From positions 1-8,487 of the forward strand of contig CAMORJ010000062.1 in the NCBI GenBank assembly GCA_946623775.1: a DNA stretch of 8,487 bases, in the 5' to 3' direction. Shown in pieces: positions 1 to 6,727 of this stretch. Below the pieces are notes generated by a model. It did not search any database. It worked only from the letters and a program-made list of their open reading frames with translations, and was not told where the DNA came from. Position 1 is the first letter of the stretch; every line of letters starts with the position of its first letter. This DNA is from an uncultured Bacillota bacterium. Its GTDB lineage: Bacteria > Bacillota_I > Bacilli_A > RFN20 > CAG-826. The position numbers were made by a program, and so were the translations under genes.

Positions 1-1285
1 ATATCCCTTCAAACGACAGCAGCAAAAGCGTGGTCGCGATGATGGGAAGCGAGACGATCGCGCCGTATTTGACGAAGTCGGCAAAGGAATATTTCGTCTC
101 GTGCTCATGGACGAGATGGGTGAACATGATGCCCGCCAAAGCGCCGGTTGGGGTCAAGAAGGCCCCGATGTTGCTGCCGACGATGGAGGCGTAAATCGCG
201 CCCTGGTCCACGCAGAGATCCGAGAAGAGGATGCTCATCGGGATGTTGTTGATGAGATTGGCCACGAAGAACGAGGAGAACCCATAAGTCCAGATGGTGT
301 TCGAATTGCCAAGCCATCCGGCGATCGTCTTTGAAATCCCCTGGGCATTCAATGCGACGACGATCACGAACATCGATAAGAAGAACGGGATGAGCTGATA
401 GGGAAGCTTCGCGATGGAGCCGCCTAGATAATGCCATCCCTTCTTCTGAATCAGGCAAAGCACAAAGGCGGACACCAATAGGCTGCCCGCGCAGATGACG
501 GCTATGATCCACATCTCCAAGCCCACATAGCTGGAGGCGATGAGGAATCCTAGGCACACCGCCAAATGGACTAGCCCAATCACCAAAGCGGGCTTGTTCT
601 CGATGTGGAGCTTATCCTCCATCGGGACAAGCGGAACCCTAAGCTTGCGGTGGAACAGCAAAAGCAAGACGCTGAATTCGAGGATTCCCGCGCACACGGT
701 GGGGATGGCCATCACCTTGAAATACTCGAAGAACGTGATTCCGGCCGAAGTCGCTAGATAGATGTTCGTGGGGTTGCCGATGATGAGCATCAGCGACCAT
801 GTATTGGCCGCGGTGAATTCGGCGACGAGATATGGGATGGGATTGATTTTGGAGTTCTTGCAGAAGAAGCAGATGAAAGGCGTGAACGTCAATATGACGA
901 TGTCGTTGGACGTGAAGATCGTAAGCAAGGCCACAAGCCCATAAAGGATGGCGAAGAGCGAGAACTGGTTCTTGCTCGCCTTCTTCGTCGCTAGGCTTGC
1001 CAAATAGGAGAATAACCCCACCTCATCGAGGAAAACCGATAGCAGCGTCATCGAGAAGAAGAGCAAAAGGATCTTCAATGGATTGACGCTGCTATCGGTG
1101 GTCAATTGGCTCCAGACCTCGCCGATGGGCGCCAAAGATGTGGCTAATAGAATCGCCGCTCCGACCAGGGCTACCATCCAATAGGTGCCTAAGCTCACTT
1201 TCCCGATCTTGATCTCGGGCAGAAACAGAATCGCCAGGGCGATGAGCAGGAATGTGATGATGGAGATGATGAGGGTGGCTAACAT
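1..1285 (-). CDS. ArsB/IT-superfamily membrane transporter (3' end outside window)
   Basis: This is an integral membrane ion transporter of the ArsB/SLC13 (ion transporter) superfamily. Reading the minus strand from ATG at 1285 gives 428 uninterrupted codons to the window edge. E. coli ArsB has 429 residues, so only a few residues are probably missing. Hydrophobic segments run along its whole length. The first half contains FTSNDIVILTFTP, matching the conserved ArsB-type segment with Asn-Asp inside a membrane helix. The second half has the matching repeat, with NNIP followed by GSNIGAFLTPTGALAG. An in-frame TAG lies a few codons upstream of the ATG, which limits the start, but no convincing Shine-Dalgarno precedes it. 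No arsR, arsC or arsA is visible, so arsenite is not a safe substrate; another anion is equally possible. It is divergent from serC. Family is confident, substrate is not. Confidence 0.85.
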   Translation of the reverse strand, partial: MLATLIISIITFLLIALAILFLPEIKIGKVSLGTYWMVALVGAAILLATSLAPIGEVWSQLTTDSSVNPLKILLLFFSMTLLSVFLDEVGLFSYLASLATKKASKNQFSLFAILYGLVALLTIFTSNDIVILTFTPFICFFCKNSKINPIPYLVAEFTAANTWSLMLIIGNPTNIYLATSAGITFFEYFKVMAIPTVCAGILEFSVLLLLFHRKLRVPLVPMEDKLHIENKPALVIGLVHLAVCLGFLIASSYVGLEMWIIAVICAGSLLVSAFVLCLIQKKGWHYLGGSIAKLPYQLIPFFLSMFVIVVALNAQGISKTIAGWLGNSNTIWTYGFSSFFVANLINNIPMSILFSDLCVDQGAIYASIVGSNIGAFLTPTGALAGIMFTHLVHEHETKYSFADFVKYGAIVSLPIIATTLLLLSFEGI

Positions 1286-1398
1286 AATCGCACGAGCGTT
1301 ACGATACGCCTATTCGCGCGGATGCGCTATAAAAAACTTGCGAGAATTGTATAAAGTGGTATCTTTCGTTTATCCACCTAATTGGAAAGGATGACGAT
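1286..1398. promoter_or_regulatory. Divergent intergenic region: transporter and serC promoters
   Basis: These 113 bases separate two divergent starts and should carry both promoters. For serC, two weak candidates are visible: TATAAA at 1350-1355 with no good -35 box, and TTGCGA (1338-1343) with TATCTT (1360-1365) at 16-base spacing. On the minus strand only partial -10-like matches are seen and none is convincing. I see no riboswitch-like or long palindromic structure. The region is assigned from the gene arrangement more than from the boxes. Confidence 0.4.
1384..1390 (+). promoter_or_regulatory. Ribosome binding site of serC
   Basis: GGAAAGG lies 8 bases before ATG 1399 and supports that start, which also gives the family's usual N-terminus (VYNFSAGPAALP). 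Confidence 0.7.
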
Positions 1399-2511
1399 AT
1401 GAGCCGAGTTTATAATTTCTCCGCAGGCCCTGCGGCCTTGCCGGTCGAGGTTTTGGAAGAAGCCTCCCGCGACATGCTGGACTACAAAGGTTGTGGCATG
1501 TCGGTCATGGAGATGAGCCATCGATCTAAGATGTTCGAGGACATCATAAACGAAGCCGAGAAGGACCTCCGCGCCCTTCTGAATATCCCCGACAACTACA
1601 AAGTCCTGTTCCTTCAAGGCGGCGCATCGCAGCAATTCGCGGCCGTCCCGATGAATCTGCTCCAAAACGGGAAAGCGGGCTATATCCTCACCGGATTATG
1701 GGCCAAGAAGGCATATCAGGAAGGCAAACGCTACGGCGAAGCCGTGGTTTTGGCCTCCTCCGAGGACAAGAACTATTCCTATATCCCCGATTGCAGCGAT
1801 CTGCCGATCACCGAGGATATGGATTATGTCTATATCTGCGAGAACAATACCATCTACGGCACCAAATACCCCAAGCTGCCCAACACGAAGGGCAAGGTTT
1901 TGGTCGCCGACCAATCCTCTTGCTTCCTGTCCGAGCCAATCGACGTGAGCAAGTATGGCTTGATCTTCGCCGGCGTCCAGAAAAACGTCGGCCCCGCAGG
2001 CATGGTGATAGCCATTGTCCGCGAGGATCTGATCCGCGACGATGTCTTGCCATTCACCCCGACGATGCTCAAATACAAAACCCACGCGGACAATGGCTCG
2101 ATGTACAACACCCCGAATTGCTGGTGCATCTATGTCTGCGGGCTCGTCTTCAAGCATCTGCTGCGAAGCGGCGGCTTGCCCGCGATGAAAGCCCGCAACG
2201 AAGAGAAAGCCAAGCTTCTCTACGATTATCTCGACCAATCCAAGCTATTCATGCCGACCGTTTCGGGGAATAGCCGCTCCTTGATGAACGTCTGCTTCGT
2301 CGTGAACCCGGATTCCGTCGGAAGCGCGGAAGAAAAAGCGGCCCTAGAAGCCGAATTCGTAAGCAAAGCCAAAGATGCGGGCCTATTGAATCTGAAAGGC
2401 CATCGCACCGTCGGAGGAATGCGGGCCTCCATCTATAACGCCATGCCGAAAGAAGGCGTCCTCGCATTGATCGAATTCATGACTCAGTTCGAGTCGGAGC
2501 ACCTAAAATGA
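1399..2511 (+). CDS. serC: Phosphoserine aminotransferase
   Basis: SerC is a cytosolic PLP enzyme of the class V aminotransferase family. It converts 3-phosphohydroxypyruvate and glutamate to phosphoserine and 2-oxoglutarate, the second step of serine synthesis. The 370-residue product is close to the usual length of about 360. It opens with YNFSAGPAALP, then MSHRSK (residues 39-44, with Arg42 at the substrate carboxylate position) and QGGASQQF (73-80). Trp101 is the expected cofactor-stacking residue, and Asp171 in VADQSS should contact the pyridine nitrogen. Lys195 in GVQKNVGPAG is the Schiff-base lysine. The motifs CENNTIYGT and YNTPN are also present; the usual second Pro of NTPP is Asn here, and three Cys residues follow closely. 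A Shine-Dalgarno lies 8 bases upstream. The stop overlaps the serA start in ATGA, implying translational coupling. Identification is secure. Confidence 0.97.
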   Translation: MSRVYNFSAGPAALPVEVLEEASRDMLDYKGCGMSVMEMSHRSKMFEDIINEAEKDLRALLNIPDNYKVLFLQGGASQQFAAVPMNLLQNGKAGYILTGLWAKKAYQEGKRYGEAVVLASSEDKNYSYIPDCSDLPITEDMDYVYICENNTIYGTKYPKLPNTKGKVLVADQSSCFLSEPIDVSKYGLIFAGVQKNVGPAGMVIAIVREDLIRDDVLPFTPTMLKYKTHADNGSMYNTPNCWCIYVCGLVFKHLLRSGGLPAMKARNEEKAKLLYDYLDQSKLFMPTVSGNSRSLMNVCFVVNPDSVGSAEEKAALEAEFVSKAKDAGLLNLKGHRTVGGMRASIYNAMPKEGVLALIEFMTQFESEHLK

Positions 2512-3653
2512 AAGCCTATTGCCTAAATGAAATCTCCAAACTGGCCCTCGCCGGTTTGAAAGCCCCTGACCAAATCGTCGACGATATCGAAAAAGCCGAC
2601 AGCATTTTGGTCCGTTCCGCCGCGATGCACGAAATGGCTCTCGGCGACAATATCCTCGCCGTCGCCAGAGCCGGCGCAGGCGTGAACAACATCCCGCTGG
2701 ATGATTACGCAAGCCGCGGCATCGTGGTATTCAATACCCCAGGCGCCAACGCCAACGCCGTCAAGGAATTGGTCTTATGCGGATTGTTCTTGGCAAGCCG
2801 CGACATCATCGGAGGCAATCGCTGGGTCGATGAGCATAAAGGCGACGAGGCGATCTCCAAGACCGCCGAGAAGGCCAAGAACCAATTCGCCGGCCATGAG
2901 ATCTATGGCAAGACCATCGCGGTCATCGGATTGGGCGTCATCGGCGTTTTGGTCGCCAACGCCTGCCAAAGCCTAGGCATGAAGGTCAGGGGGTACGACC
3001 CGTACCTCACCATCACGAACGCGATGAAGCTCAATAAGGATATCCAATATTCCGAGAATATCCTCGAAGCCGTGGAAGGATGCGATTTCGTCACCGTCCA
3101 CGTGCCGCTTAACGATGCGACCAAAGGCATGATCAACCGCTCCGTCTTCGATAAGCTTCATGGTGCGGTCTTGCTGAATTTCTCCCGCGATTCGCTGGTG
3201 AACGAAGATGACCTGTTCGAGGCATTAAGCAATGGCCAGGTCAAGAAATACGTCAGCGATTTCGCCAATCCGAAAGTCGTCCAATTGCCTAACGCCATCA
3301 TATTGCCTCACCTAGGGGCATCCACCGAAGAAGCCGAGGACAACTGCGCCTTCATGGCCATCGATGAGCTCAAGGATTTCCTGGAAAACGGCAACATCGC
3401 CCATTCGGTCAATTATCCAGACGTCCATTTAGGGCCCAAGGAGAATTGGGACCGCGTCTGCGTATTGCACAAGAACATCCCCGGCGCGATCAACAACATC
3501 ACATCGACCATCCTGGAATATGGCTCCAACATCATCTCGTTCGTGAATAAATCCAAAGGAGAATACGCCTATTCGGTGTTCGACGTCGAAGGACGGGTCG
3601 ATATGGATAAGATACTGGCTCTTCCCGGCATCATCAGAGTGAGGGTCCTCTAA
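2508..3653 (+). CDS. serA: D-3-phosphoglycerate dehydrogenase with C-terminal ACT domain
   Basis: SerA oxidises 3-phosphoglycerate to 3-phosphohydroxypyruvate with NAD+, the committed step of serine synthesis. The 381-residue product has an N-terminal substrate domain half (RAGAGVNNIPLDD), a Rossmann NAD domain with GLGVIG at 141-146 followed by YDPY, and a C-terminal ACT domain from about residue 318 (VCVLHKNIPGAINNI). ACT domains commonly mediate feedback by serine in this family. Arg227 in NFSRDSLVNE and His268 in PHLGAST occupy the catalytic Arg and His positions. The Glu of the usual E-P motif appears to be Asn254 in DFANP. The common ARG-G motif is SRD here, as I recall for a short SerA subgroup in anaerobes. 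Its start codon overlaps the serC stop, and GGAG at 2496-2499 is the likely ribosome site. Confidence 0.95.
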   Translation: MKAYCLNEISKLALAGLKAPDQIVDDIEKADSILVRSAAMHEMALGDNILAVARAGAGVNNIPLDDYASRGIVVFNTPGANANAVKELVLCGLFLASRDIIGGNRWVDEHKGDEAISKTAEKAKNQFAGHEIYGKTIAVIGLGVIGVLVANACQSLGMKVRGYDPYLTITNAMKLNKDIQYSENILEAVEGCDFVTVHVPLNDATKGMINRSVFDKLHGAVLLNFSRDSLVNEDDLFEALSNGQVKKYVSDFANPKVVQLPNAIILPHLGASTEEAEDNCAFMAIDELKDFLENGNIAHSVNYPDVHLGPKENWDRVCVLHKNIPGAINNITSTILEYGSNIISFVNKSKGEYAYSVFDVEGRVDMDKILALPGIIRVRVL

Positions 3654-3655
3654 CC

Positions 3656-4423
3656 ATGAAACTAGGGATGCCTCAGCTATACGAATTCGACACGGTCGAA
3701 GAGAATTTGGAATTGGCCCAGGAATTGGGGCTCGACTTCATCGAACTGAATCTGAATTTCGGTTACTGCAGGAAAGAGATGGAGGCGGGTGGTTTGGCCT
3801 CTCTTTTGGCGTCCTACAATCTTGAGGCAACGCTTCATTTCTATGACGAGGCCGATTTCGGATCCTATGACGAAGTCGTAGATGCGTATCTGGCTCTATT
3901 GGAGAAATACGCTTCTTTGGGGCAAGGGTATATCAAACAGGTCAATGTCCATCTCAATCCCGGCCCTGTCGTCACCATCGCCGGAGTTAAGAACTATATC
4001 TACGATAAGGAGTTCGAGGAATACGCGGCCCGCCTGGCGAGCAATCTCTATAAAGCCAGGCAGATTTTAGAGCCCAAAGGCATCAATTTGGTCATTGAGA
4101 ACACGGACAACACACCGGAATTCCTGATGAACGCCTATCGTTTTTTGCTGCAGGAAGGATATCGTTTCTGCTATGACATCGGACATGACCATCTAAGCCA
4201 TGATGTGCTGTGGAATCTTATATCCGAGCTTCCTCTCCCCTTCGATGAATTCCATGTCCACGACGCGAAGGGCAGAAGCAAATGCCATCTTGCGCTTGGG
4301 GAAGGCGAGCTTGATGTAGCAAAATTCAAACGCCTTGCCGAAGAAAACGATGCCTATGTCGTTTTGGAAGTGAAGCAGGCTGAGGATTTGAGGGTCTCGG
4401 TGCCGATATTCAGGAGCCTATAA
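3656..4423 (+). CDS. Sugar phosphate isomerase/epimerase-like TIM-barrel protein
   Basis: This 255-residue protein belongs to the xylose-isomerase-like TIM-barrel superfamily (AP endonuclease 2 fold), whose members include sugar epimerases, hydroxypyruvate isomerase and endonuclease IV. The expected metal-binding pattern is visible on successive strands: Glu148 in VIENT, Asp174 and His177 in YDIGHDH, His200, His202 and Asp203 in FHVHDAKGR, and Glu238 in VLEVK. The segment LALGEGELD also matches the G-x-G-x-x-D element common in the family. It starts 2 bases after the serA stop, with GAGGG at 3641-3645 as the likely ribosome site, so it is cotranscribed with serC and serA. No signal peptide is seen, so it should be cytosolic. 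The substrate cannot be read from the sequence. Position suggests a link to serine or three-carbon phosphate metabolism, but that is inference. Confidence 0.85.
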   Translation: MKLGMPQLYEFDTVEENLELAQELGLDFIELNLNFGYCRKEMEAGGLASLLASYNLEATLHFYDEADFGSYDEVVDAYLALLEKYASLGQGYIKQVNVHLNPGPVVTIAGVKNYIYDKEFEEYAARLASNLYKARQILEPKGINLVIENTDNTPEFLMNAYRFLLQEGYRFCYDIGHDHLSHDVLWNLISELPLPFDEFHVHDAKGRSKCHLALGEGELDVAKFKRLAEENDAYVVLEVKQAEDLRVSVPIFRSL

Positions 4424-4435
4424 GACAATGAATCG

Positions 4436-4463
4436 AATGCGTCATCGGAAGATGGCGCATTTT
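4436..4463 (+). terminator. Hairpin with short U-tract after the serC operon
   Basis: Bases 4436-4445 pair with 4452-4461 over ten pairs (one G-U) around the six-base loop CGGAAG. The sequence TTTT covers 4460-4463. This lies 12 bases after the stop of the third serC-operon gene and fits a modest intrinsic terminator. The base of the stem is A-U rich and the U-tract is short, so read-through is likely. The 5' arm can also pair with the MATE start region; see the separate entry. Confidence 0.5.
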
Positions 4464-4486
4464 CATATCGGCGGAGCCTCTATATT

Positions 4487-4495
4487 TGCTATAAT
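4487..4495 (+). promoter_or_regulatory. Extended -10 promoter of the MATE gene
   Basis: TGCTATAAT is a perfect extended -10 element. The -35 position (around 4467-4472, ATCGGC) is poor, which extended -10 promoters tolerate. Initiation about 7 bases downstream would fall near 4502, leaving a leader of only some 3-5 bases before ATG 4506. It lies just after the terminator-like hairpin, as expected for an independently transcribed gene. Confidence 0.55.
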
Positions 4496-4505
4496 CAGCG
4501 CCGCA

Positions 4506-5873
4506 ATGGCGCATTCGATTCATCTTTCCGATCACTTCACTTACAAAAAGATCCTGCGCTTCACGATCTATCCGATCCTGATGATGCTTATCACCTCAAT
4601 CTATTGGATCGTGGATGGCTTTTTCATTTCCAATTTTGTGGGATCGAGTGCGTTTGCTGGGGTCAATTTGATTTTCCCTGTTGTGATGATTGTCGCTTGC
4701 GTTGGCTTTATGTTCGGAAGCGGCGGTGCGGCTTTGGTCAGCAAGAAGTTAGGAGAAGGGGATTCCGATGGCGCGAATAAGACCTTTTCTTTGATAACCT
4801 ATGTGACTCTTGGGACGGGATTAACTCTATCTTTGATCTTCTTTTTCCTTGTTAGGCCTATCGCTATGGGCTTTGCATCGATCAATCAAGTCGAGACGTC
4901 CGAGGCAATGATTGATTCAGCCGAGGTATATGGGCGCATTATGGTAGGAGGGGTATTCCTATACATCATGCAAGGGTATTTTCATTCTTTCTTTTCCGTC
5001 AATGAAAAAAGCAGTTTAGGATTCCTTTTCACACTTATCAGCGGTCTTACGAATATGCTTTTGGATTACCTTTTGATCGGGGTATTCAAAGCGGGGGTTG
5101 TTGGAGCTGCATGCGCTTCGCTATCGGGTATGTTCATCTCGGCGGTAGGACCATTCCTGTATTTCCGTTTTGGAAAGAACAATCTGATTAAGCTGGGGAA
5201 ACCGCGTTGGAATTTGAATGAAATCACTCAAAGCATCGCGAATGGCTCCAGCGAATTCGTTTCCAACGTTTCAGGAAGCATCGTGACGATCGTCTTCAAC
5301 GTCCAGCTTCTAAAATACATCGGAGAAGTGGGTGTGTCGGCTTATGGCATCATCGGATATGTATGCTTCGTCTTCTTCGCAATCTTCATAGGATATTCCA
5401 TTGGCATTGCACCCGTTATTGGATACAACTATGGGGCCAAAAACCCTGTAGAACTTACAAATGTTTTGCGAAAAAGCTTTGTAATTATATCTGTAAGCGG
5501 TGTAGCGATGACCCTTCTTTCGGCAGGTCTGGCCGATCCGATAACCCGTATCTTCTCAGCGGGCGTGGGTGAACTGCACACGCTGGGCGTGCGCGCCATG
5601 CGCATATTCTCCATTTGCTATCTGATGGCCGGCTTCTCCATGTTTGGCTCGTCTTTCTTCACAGCGCTCAATAACGGCCTCATCAGCGCTCTTATCTCTT
5701 TCTGCAGGACTTTGGTCTTCCAGCTTGGCTCCGTTTTCGTTCTCCCGCTAATCGTCGGGGTTGATGGCATATGGTTCTCGATCATTGTCGCTGAGTTCCT
5801 TTCAATGGTTATGACAATCATCTTCATCTCCGCCCGACGAAGGAAATATGGCTATCGATTCATCAGGTGGTAA
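4506..5873 (+). CDS. MATE family multidrug/Na+ antiporter
   Basis: This is a multi-antimicrobial extrusion (MATE) transporter of the inner membrane, a family that exports drugs or metabolites against Na+ or H+. From ATG 4506 it has 455 residues, the usual length, with about twelve hydrophobic segments in two related halves. Typical features are LSDHFTYKKILRF before helix 1, SIYWIVDGFFISNFVG in helix 1, and GSGGAALVSKKLGEGD after helix 2. In the second half, IAPVIGYNYGAKN corresponds to this loop. The open frame extends back to ATG 4428, which has AGGAG at 4412-4416. That adds 26 residues not expected for the family and encoded by the hairpin and inverted repeat, so I prefer 4506, although it lacks a Shine-Dalgarno. 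Codon choice looks less biased than in serC-serA. Substrate unknown. Confidence 0.9.
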   Translation: MAHSIHLSDHFTYKKILRFTIYPILMMLITSIYWIVDGFFISNFVGSSAFAGVNLIFPVVMIVACVGFMFGSGGAALVSKKLGEGDSDGANKTFSLITYVTLGTGLTLSLIFFFLVRPIAMGFASINQVETSEAMIDSAEVYGRIMVGGVFLYIMQGYFHSFFSVNEKSSLGFLFTLISGLTNMLLDYLLIGVFKAGVVGAACASLSGMFISAVGPFLYFRFGKNNLIKLGKPRWNLNEITQSIANGSSEFVSNVSGSIVTIVFNVQLLKYIGEVGVSAYGIIGYVCFVFFAIFIGYSIGIAPVIGYNYGAKNPVELTNVLRKSFVIISVSGVAMTLLSAGLADPITRIFSAGVGELHTLGVRAMRIFSICYLMAGFSMFGSSFFTALNNGLISALISFCRTLVFQLGSVFVLPLIVGVDGIWFSIIVAEFLSMVMTIIFISARRRKYGYRFIRW

Positions 5874-5892
5874 ATCGATACACGTCCCCGCT

Positions 5893-5917
5893 ATTTTGAG
5901 AATTCTGAAAATTTTTT
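5893..5917 (+). terminator. Weak A/T-rich palindrome and T-run after the MATE gene
   Basis: A 20-base palindrome (5893-5912) centred on GAATTC has one mismatch on each arm and is followed by more T residues to 5917. It is A-U rich with a very tight loop, so termination would be weak. It overlaps a possible promoter for the next gene. Confidence 0.25.
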
Positions 5918-5924
5918 GTAAAAA
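5896..5924 (+). promoter_or_regulatory. Possible promoter of the unknown gene at 5977
   Basis: TTGAGA (5896-5901) matches five of six -35 bases and is followed after 17 bases by TAAAAA (5919-5924), a four of six -10 match. Initiation near 5931 would leave a leader of about 46 bases. Only a candidate. Confidence 0.3.
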
Positions 5925-5964
5925 GTAGTGTCCCTTTTTCGTTTTGCTCGCCAATTAAATAAGT

Positions 5965-5971
5965 GAGGAGG
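5965..5971 (+). promoter_or_regulatory. Strong ribosome binding site
   Basis: GAGGAGG ends 5 bases before ATG 5977, a near-perfect Shine-Dalgarno that fixes this start and supports the gene as real despite its unknown function. Confidence 0.75.
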
Positions 5972-5976
5972 CAATT

Positions 5977-6723
5977 ATGAGCAAAACAAGTGACAATCGA
6001 AATCAGATTCTTCAGGCGCTTGATGGAAAGACGTTTAAAGATTTGGCGCCGCAGTGGAAATTGCACATCAAACGGATGTTCCAAGGAATCAAAGACGATG
6101 AGGAGATCCATTGTTTGTTACCAAAGCATTCAGGCAAAGTCAGCTTCATGATTTCTTCTTGCGGCAGAACGGTGACTTTGGGCATTAAGACAGGCCGCTC
6201 TACCGTAATTCATAGGGAGCGTGTATCGGAATTCGTCGATTTCCTGCTGAGGAACGATGTGGAAAAATCGGTATGCGCAACGTATCTTTTTTATCATTTC
6301 GGCGATGGGACGATTAAGGGAAACGGCGGGAAGAGAATGACCGTTGCTGAACTGCGGAAAGAATATGGCGAGCATTTTGAGTTCGCGTCAAAGAAACTCC
6401 AGGGGAAAGAACTAATTGAGGCGATTCTCAGGAGAACGTTTCTCGAAGGGAATGGGCCAAGCGAAGCAAACATAGACTACTTTTACTATGGTACCGTTTC
6501 TTTTGGCTATTTGGCATCCGCTGATGAGGTTATGTCGTTCCTCCGGAAGAAGACGGAAAGGAACTCGCCATTTTATATAGGCCCGTTTTCCATTCAGCCA
6601 TGCAATCGAAATCTGGACCGCGATGTGTCTTTGGAACGCGAACGCTATATAGTCCTATTTAAATGGGCTGCCTTAAAAGAGGATATGAAAAGCATCGCCA
6701 TGAACTCATCGGCGATGCTTTAG
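5977..6723 (+). CDS. Conserved-looking hypothetical protein, possibly nuclease-like
   Basis: I do not recognise this 248-residue protein with certainty. It has no signal peptide or membrane segment and should be cytosolic; it is rich in Lys, Arg and Phe. Near the N-terminus is FKDLAPQWKLHIKRMF. Residues 55-74 form an apparent beta hairpin ending in GIKTGR (69-74), followed by HRERVSEFVDFL. Further on are HFGDGTIKGNG (107-117) and, near the C-terminus, IQPCNRN (206-212) and YIVLFKWAALKEDM. From memory, a family of uncharacterised bacterial proteins shares the order K-T/S-G, H-x-GDGT and Q-x-x-NRN, and its first region recalls a PD-(D/E)xK nuclease core. The Asp expected before the I-x-K strand is not evident here (Ser-Phe-Met-Ile instead). 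Nuclease activity is therefore a weak hypothesis. The last codons form half of a terminator hairpin. It sits alone between the MATE gene and a convergent operon. Confidence 0.75.
   Translation: MSKTSDNRNQILQALDGKTFKDLAPQWKLHIKRMFQGIKDDEEIHCLLPKHSGKVSFMISSCGRTVTLGIKTGRSTVIHRERVSEFVDFLLRNDVEKSVCATYLFYHFGDGTIKGNGGKRMTVAELRKEYGEHFEFASKKLQGKELIEAILRRTFLEGNGPSEANIDYFYYGTVSFGYLASADEVMSFLRKKTERNSPFYIGPFSIQPCNRNLDRDVSLERERYIVLFKWAALKEDMKSIAMNSSAML
6689..6721. terminator. Bidirectional terminator between convergent genes
   Basis: AAAGCATCGCC (6689-6699) and its exact complement at 6711-6721 form an 11-base-pair stem with an 11-base loop. On the minus strand the stem is followed by TTTT and serves the CBS-mrp unit, which stops at 6728. 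On the plus strand the T-run is short (TTTA), so termination may be weaker. The hairpin lies within the last codons of the plus-strand gene and overlaps the first base of its TAG stop. Confidence 0.8.
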
Positions 6724-6727
6724 GGAA

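Larger units (their letters stand above)
4428..4523 (+). promoter_or_regulatory. Inverted repeat with alternative pairings over the MATE start
   Basis: Bases 4428-4445 are the inverted complement of 4506-4523. Fourteen base pairs are contiguous and perfect, and all 18 can pair in RNA with one G-U. The right arm starts exactly at ATG 4506. The inner segment 4452-4461 is an exact direct copy of 4506-4515, so 4436-4445 can pair either locally (terminator-like hairpin) or with the start region, but not both. In RNA read through from the serC operon, the long helix could hide the MATE start. RNA made from the promoter at 4487-4495 lacks the left arm and would be free. The pairings are seen directly; the regulatory role is inferred. 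Confidence 0.5.

Noticed and set aside
105..557. 150-residue minus-strand open frame and small plus-strand frames at 101-1394
   Set aside because: All overlap the ArsB-like transporter, whose frame is continuous over 428 codons with the family's conserved repeats.
1..1285. Arsenic resistance operon
   Set aside because: Only the transporter is visible; no arsR, arsC or arsA lies nearby, so the family name does not establish the substrate.
1696..2238. 180-residue open frame antisense to serC
   Set aside because: It lies wholly within serC, whose motifs are intact, and has no family-like motifs or ribosome site; a shadow of biased codon use.
2509..2511. Mycoplasma-type code with TGA as Trp
   Set aside because: TGA ends serC and the DJ-1-like gene at family-appropriate positions, and conserved Trp residues are encoded by TGG.
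5853..5880. 8-bp hairpin (TATCGATT / AATCGATA) spanning the MATE stop codon
   Set aside because: A/T-rich, 12-base loop and no T-tract after it, so it does not look like a terminator or a known element.
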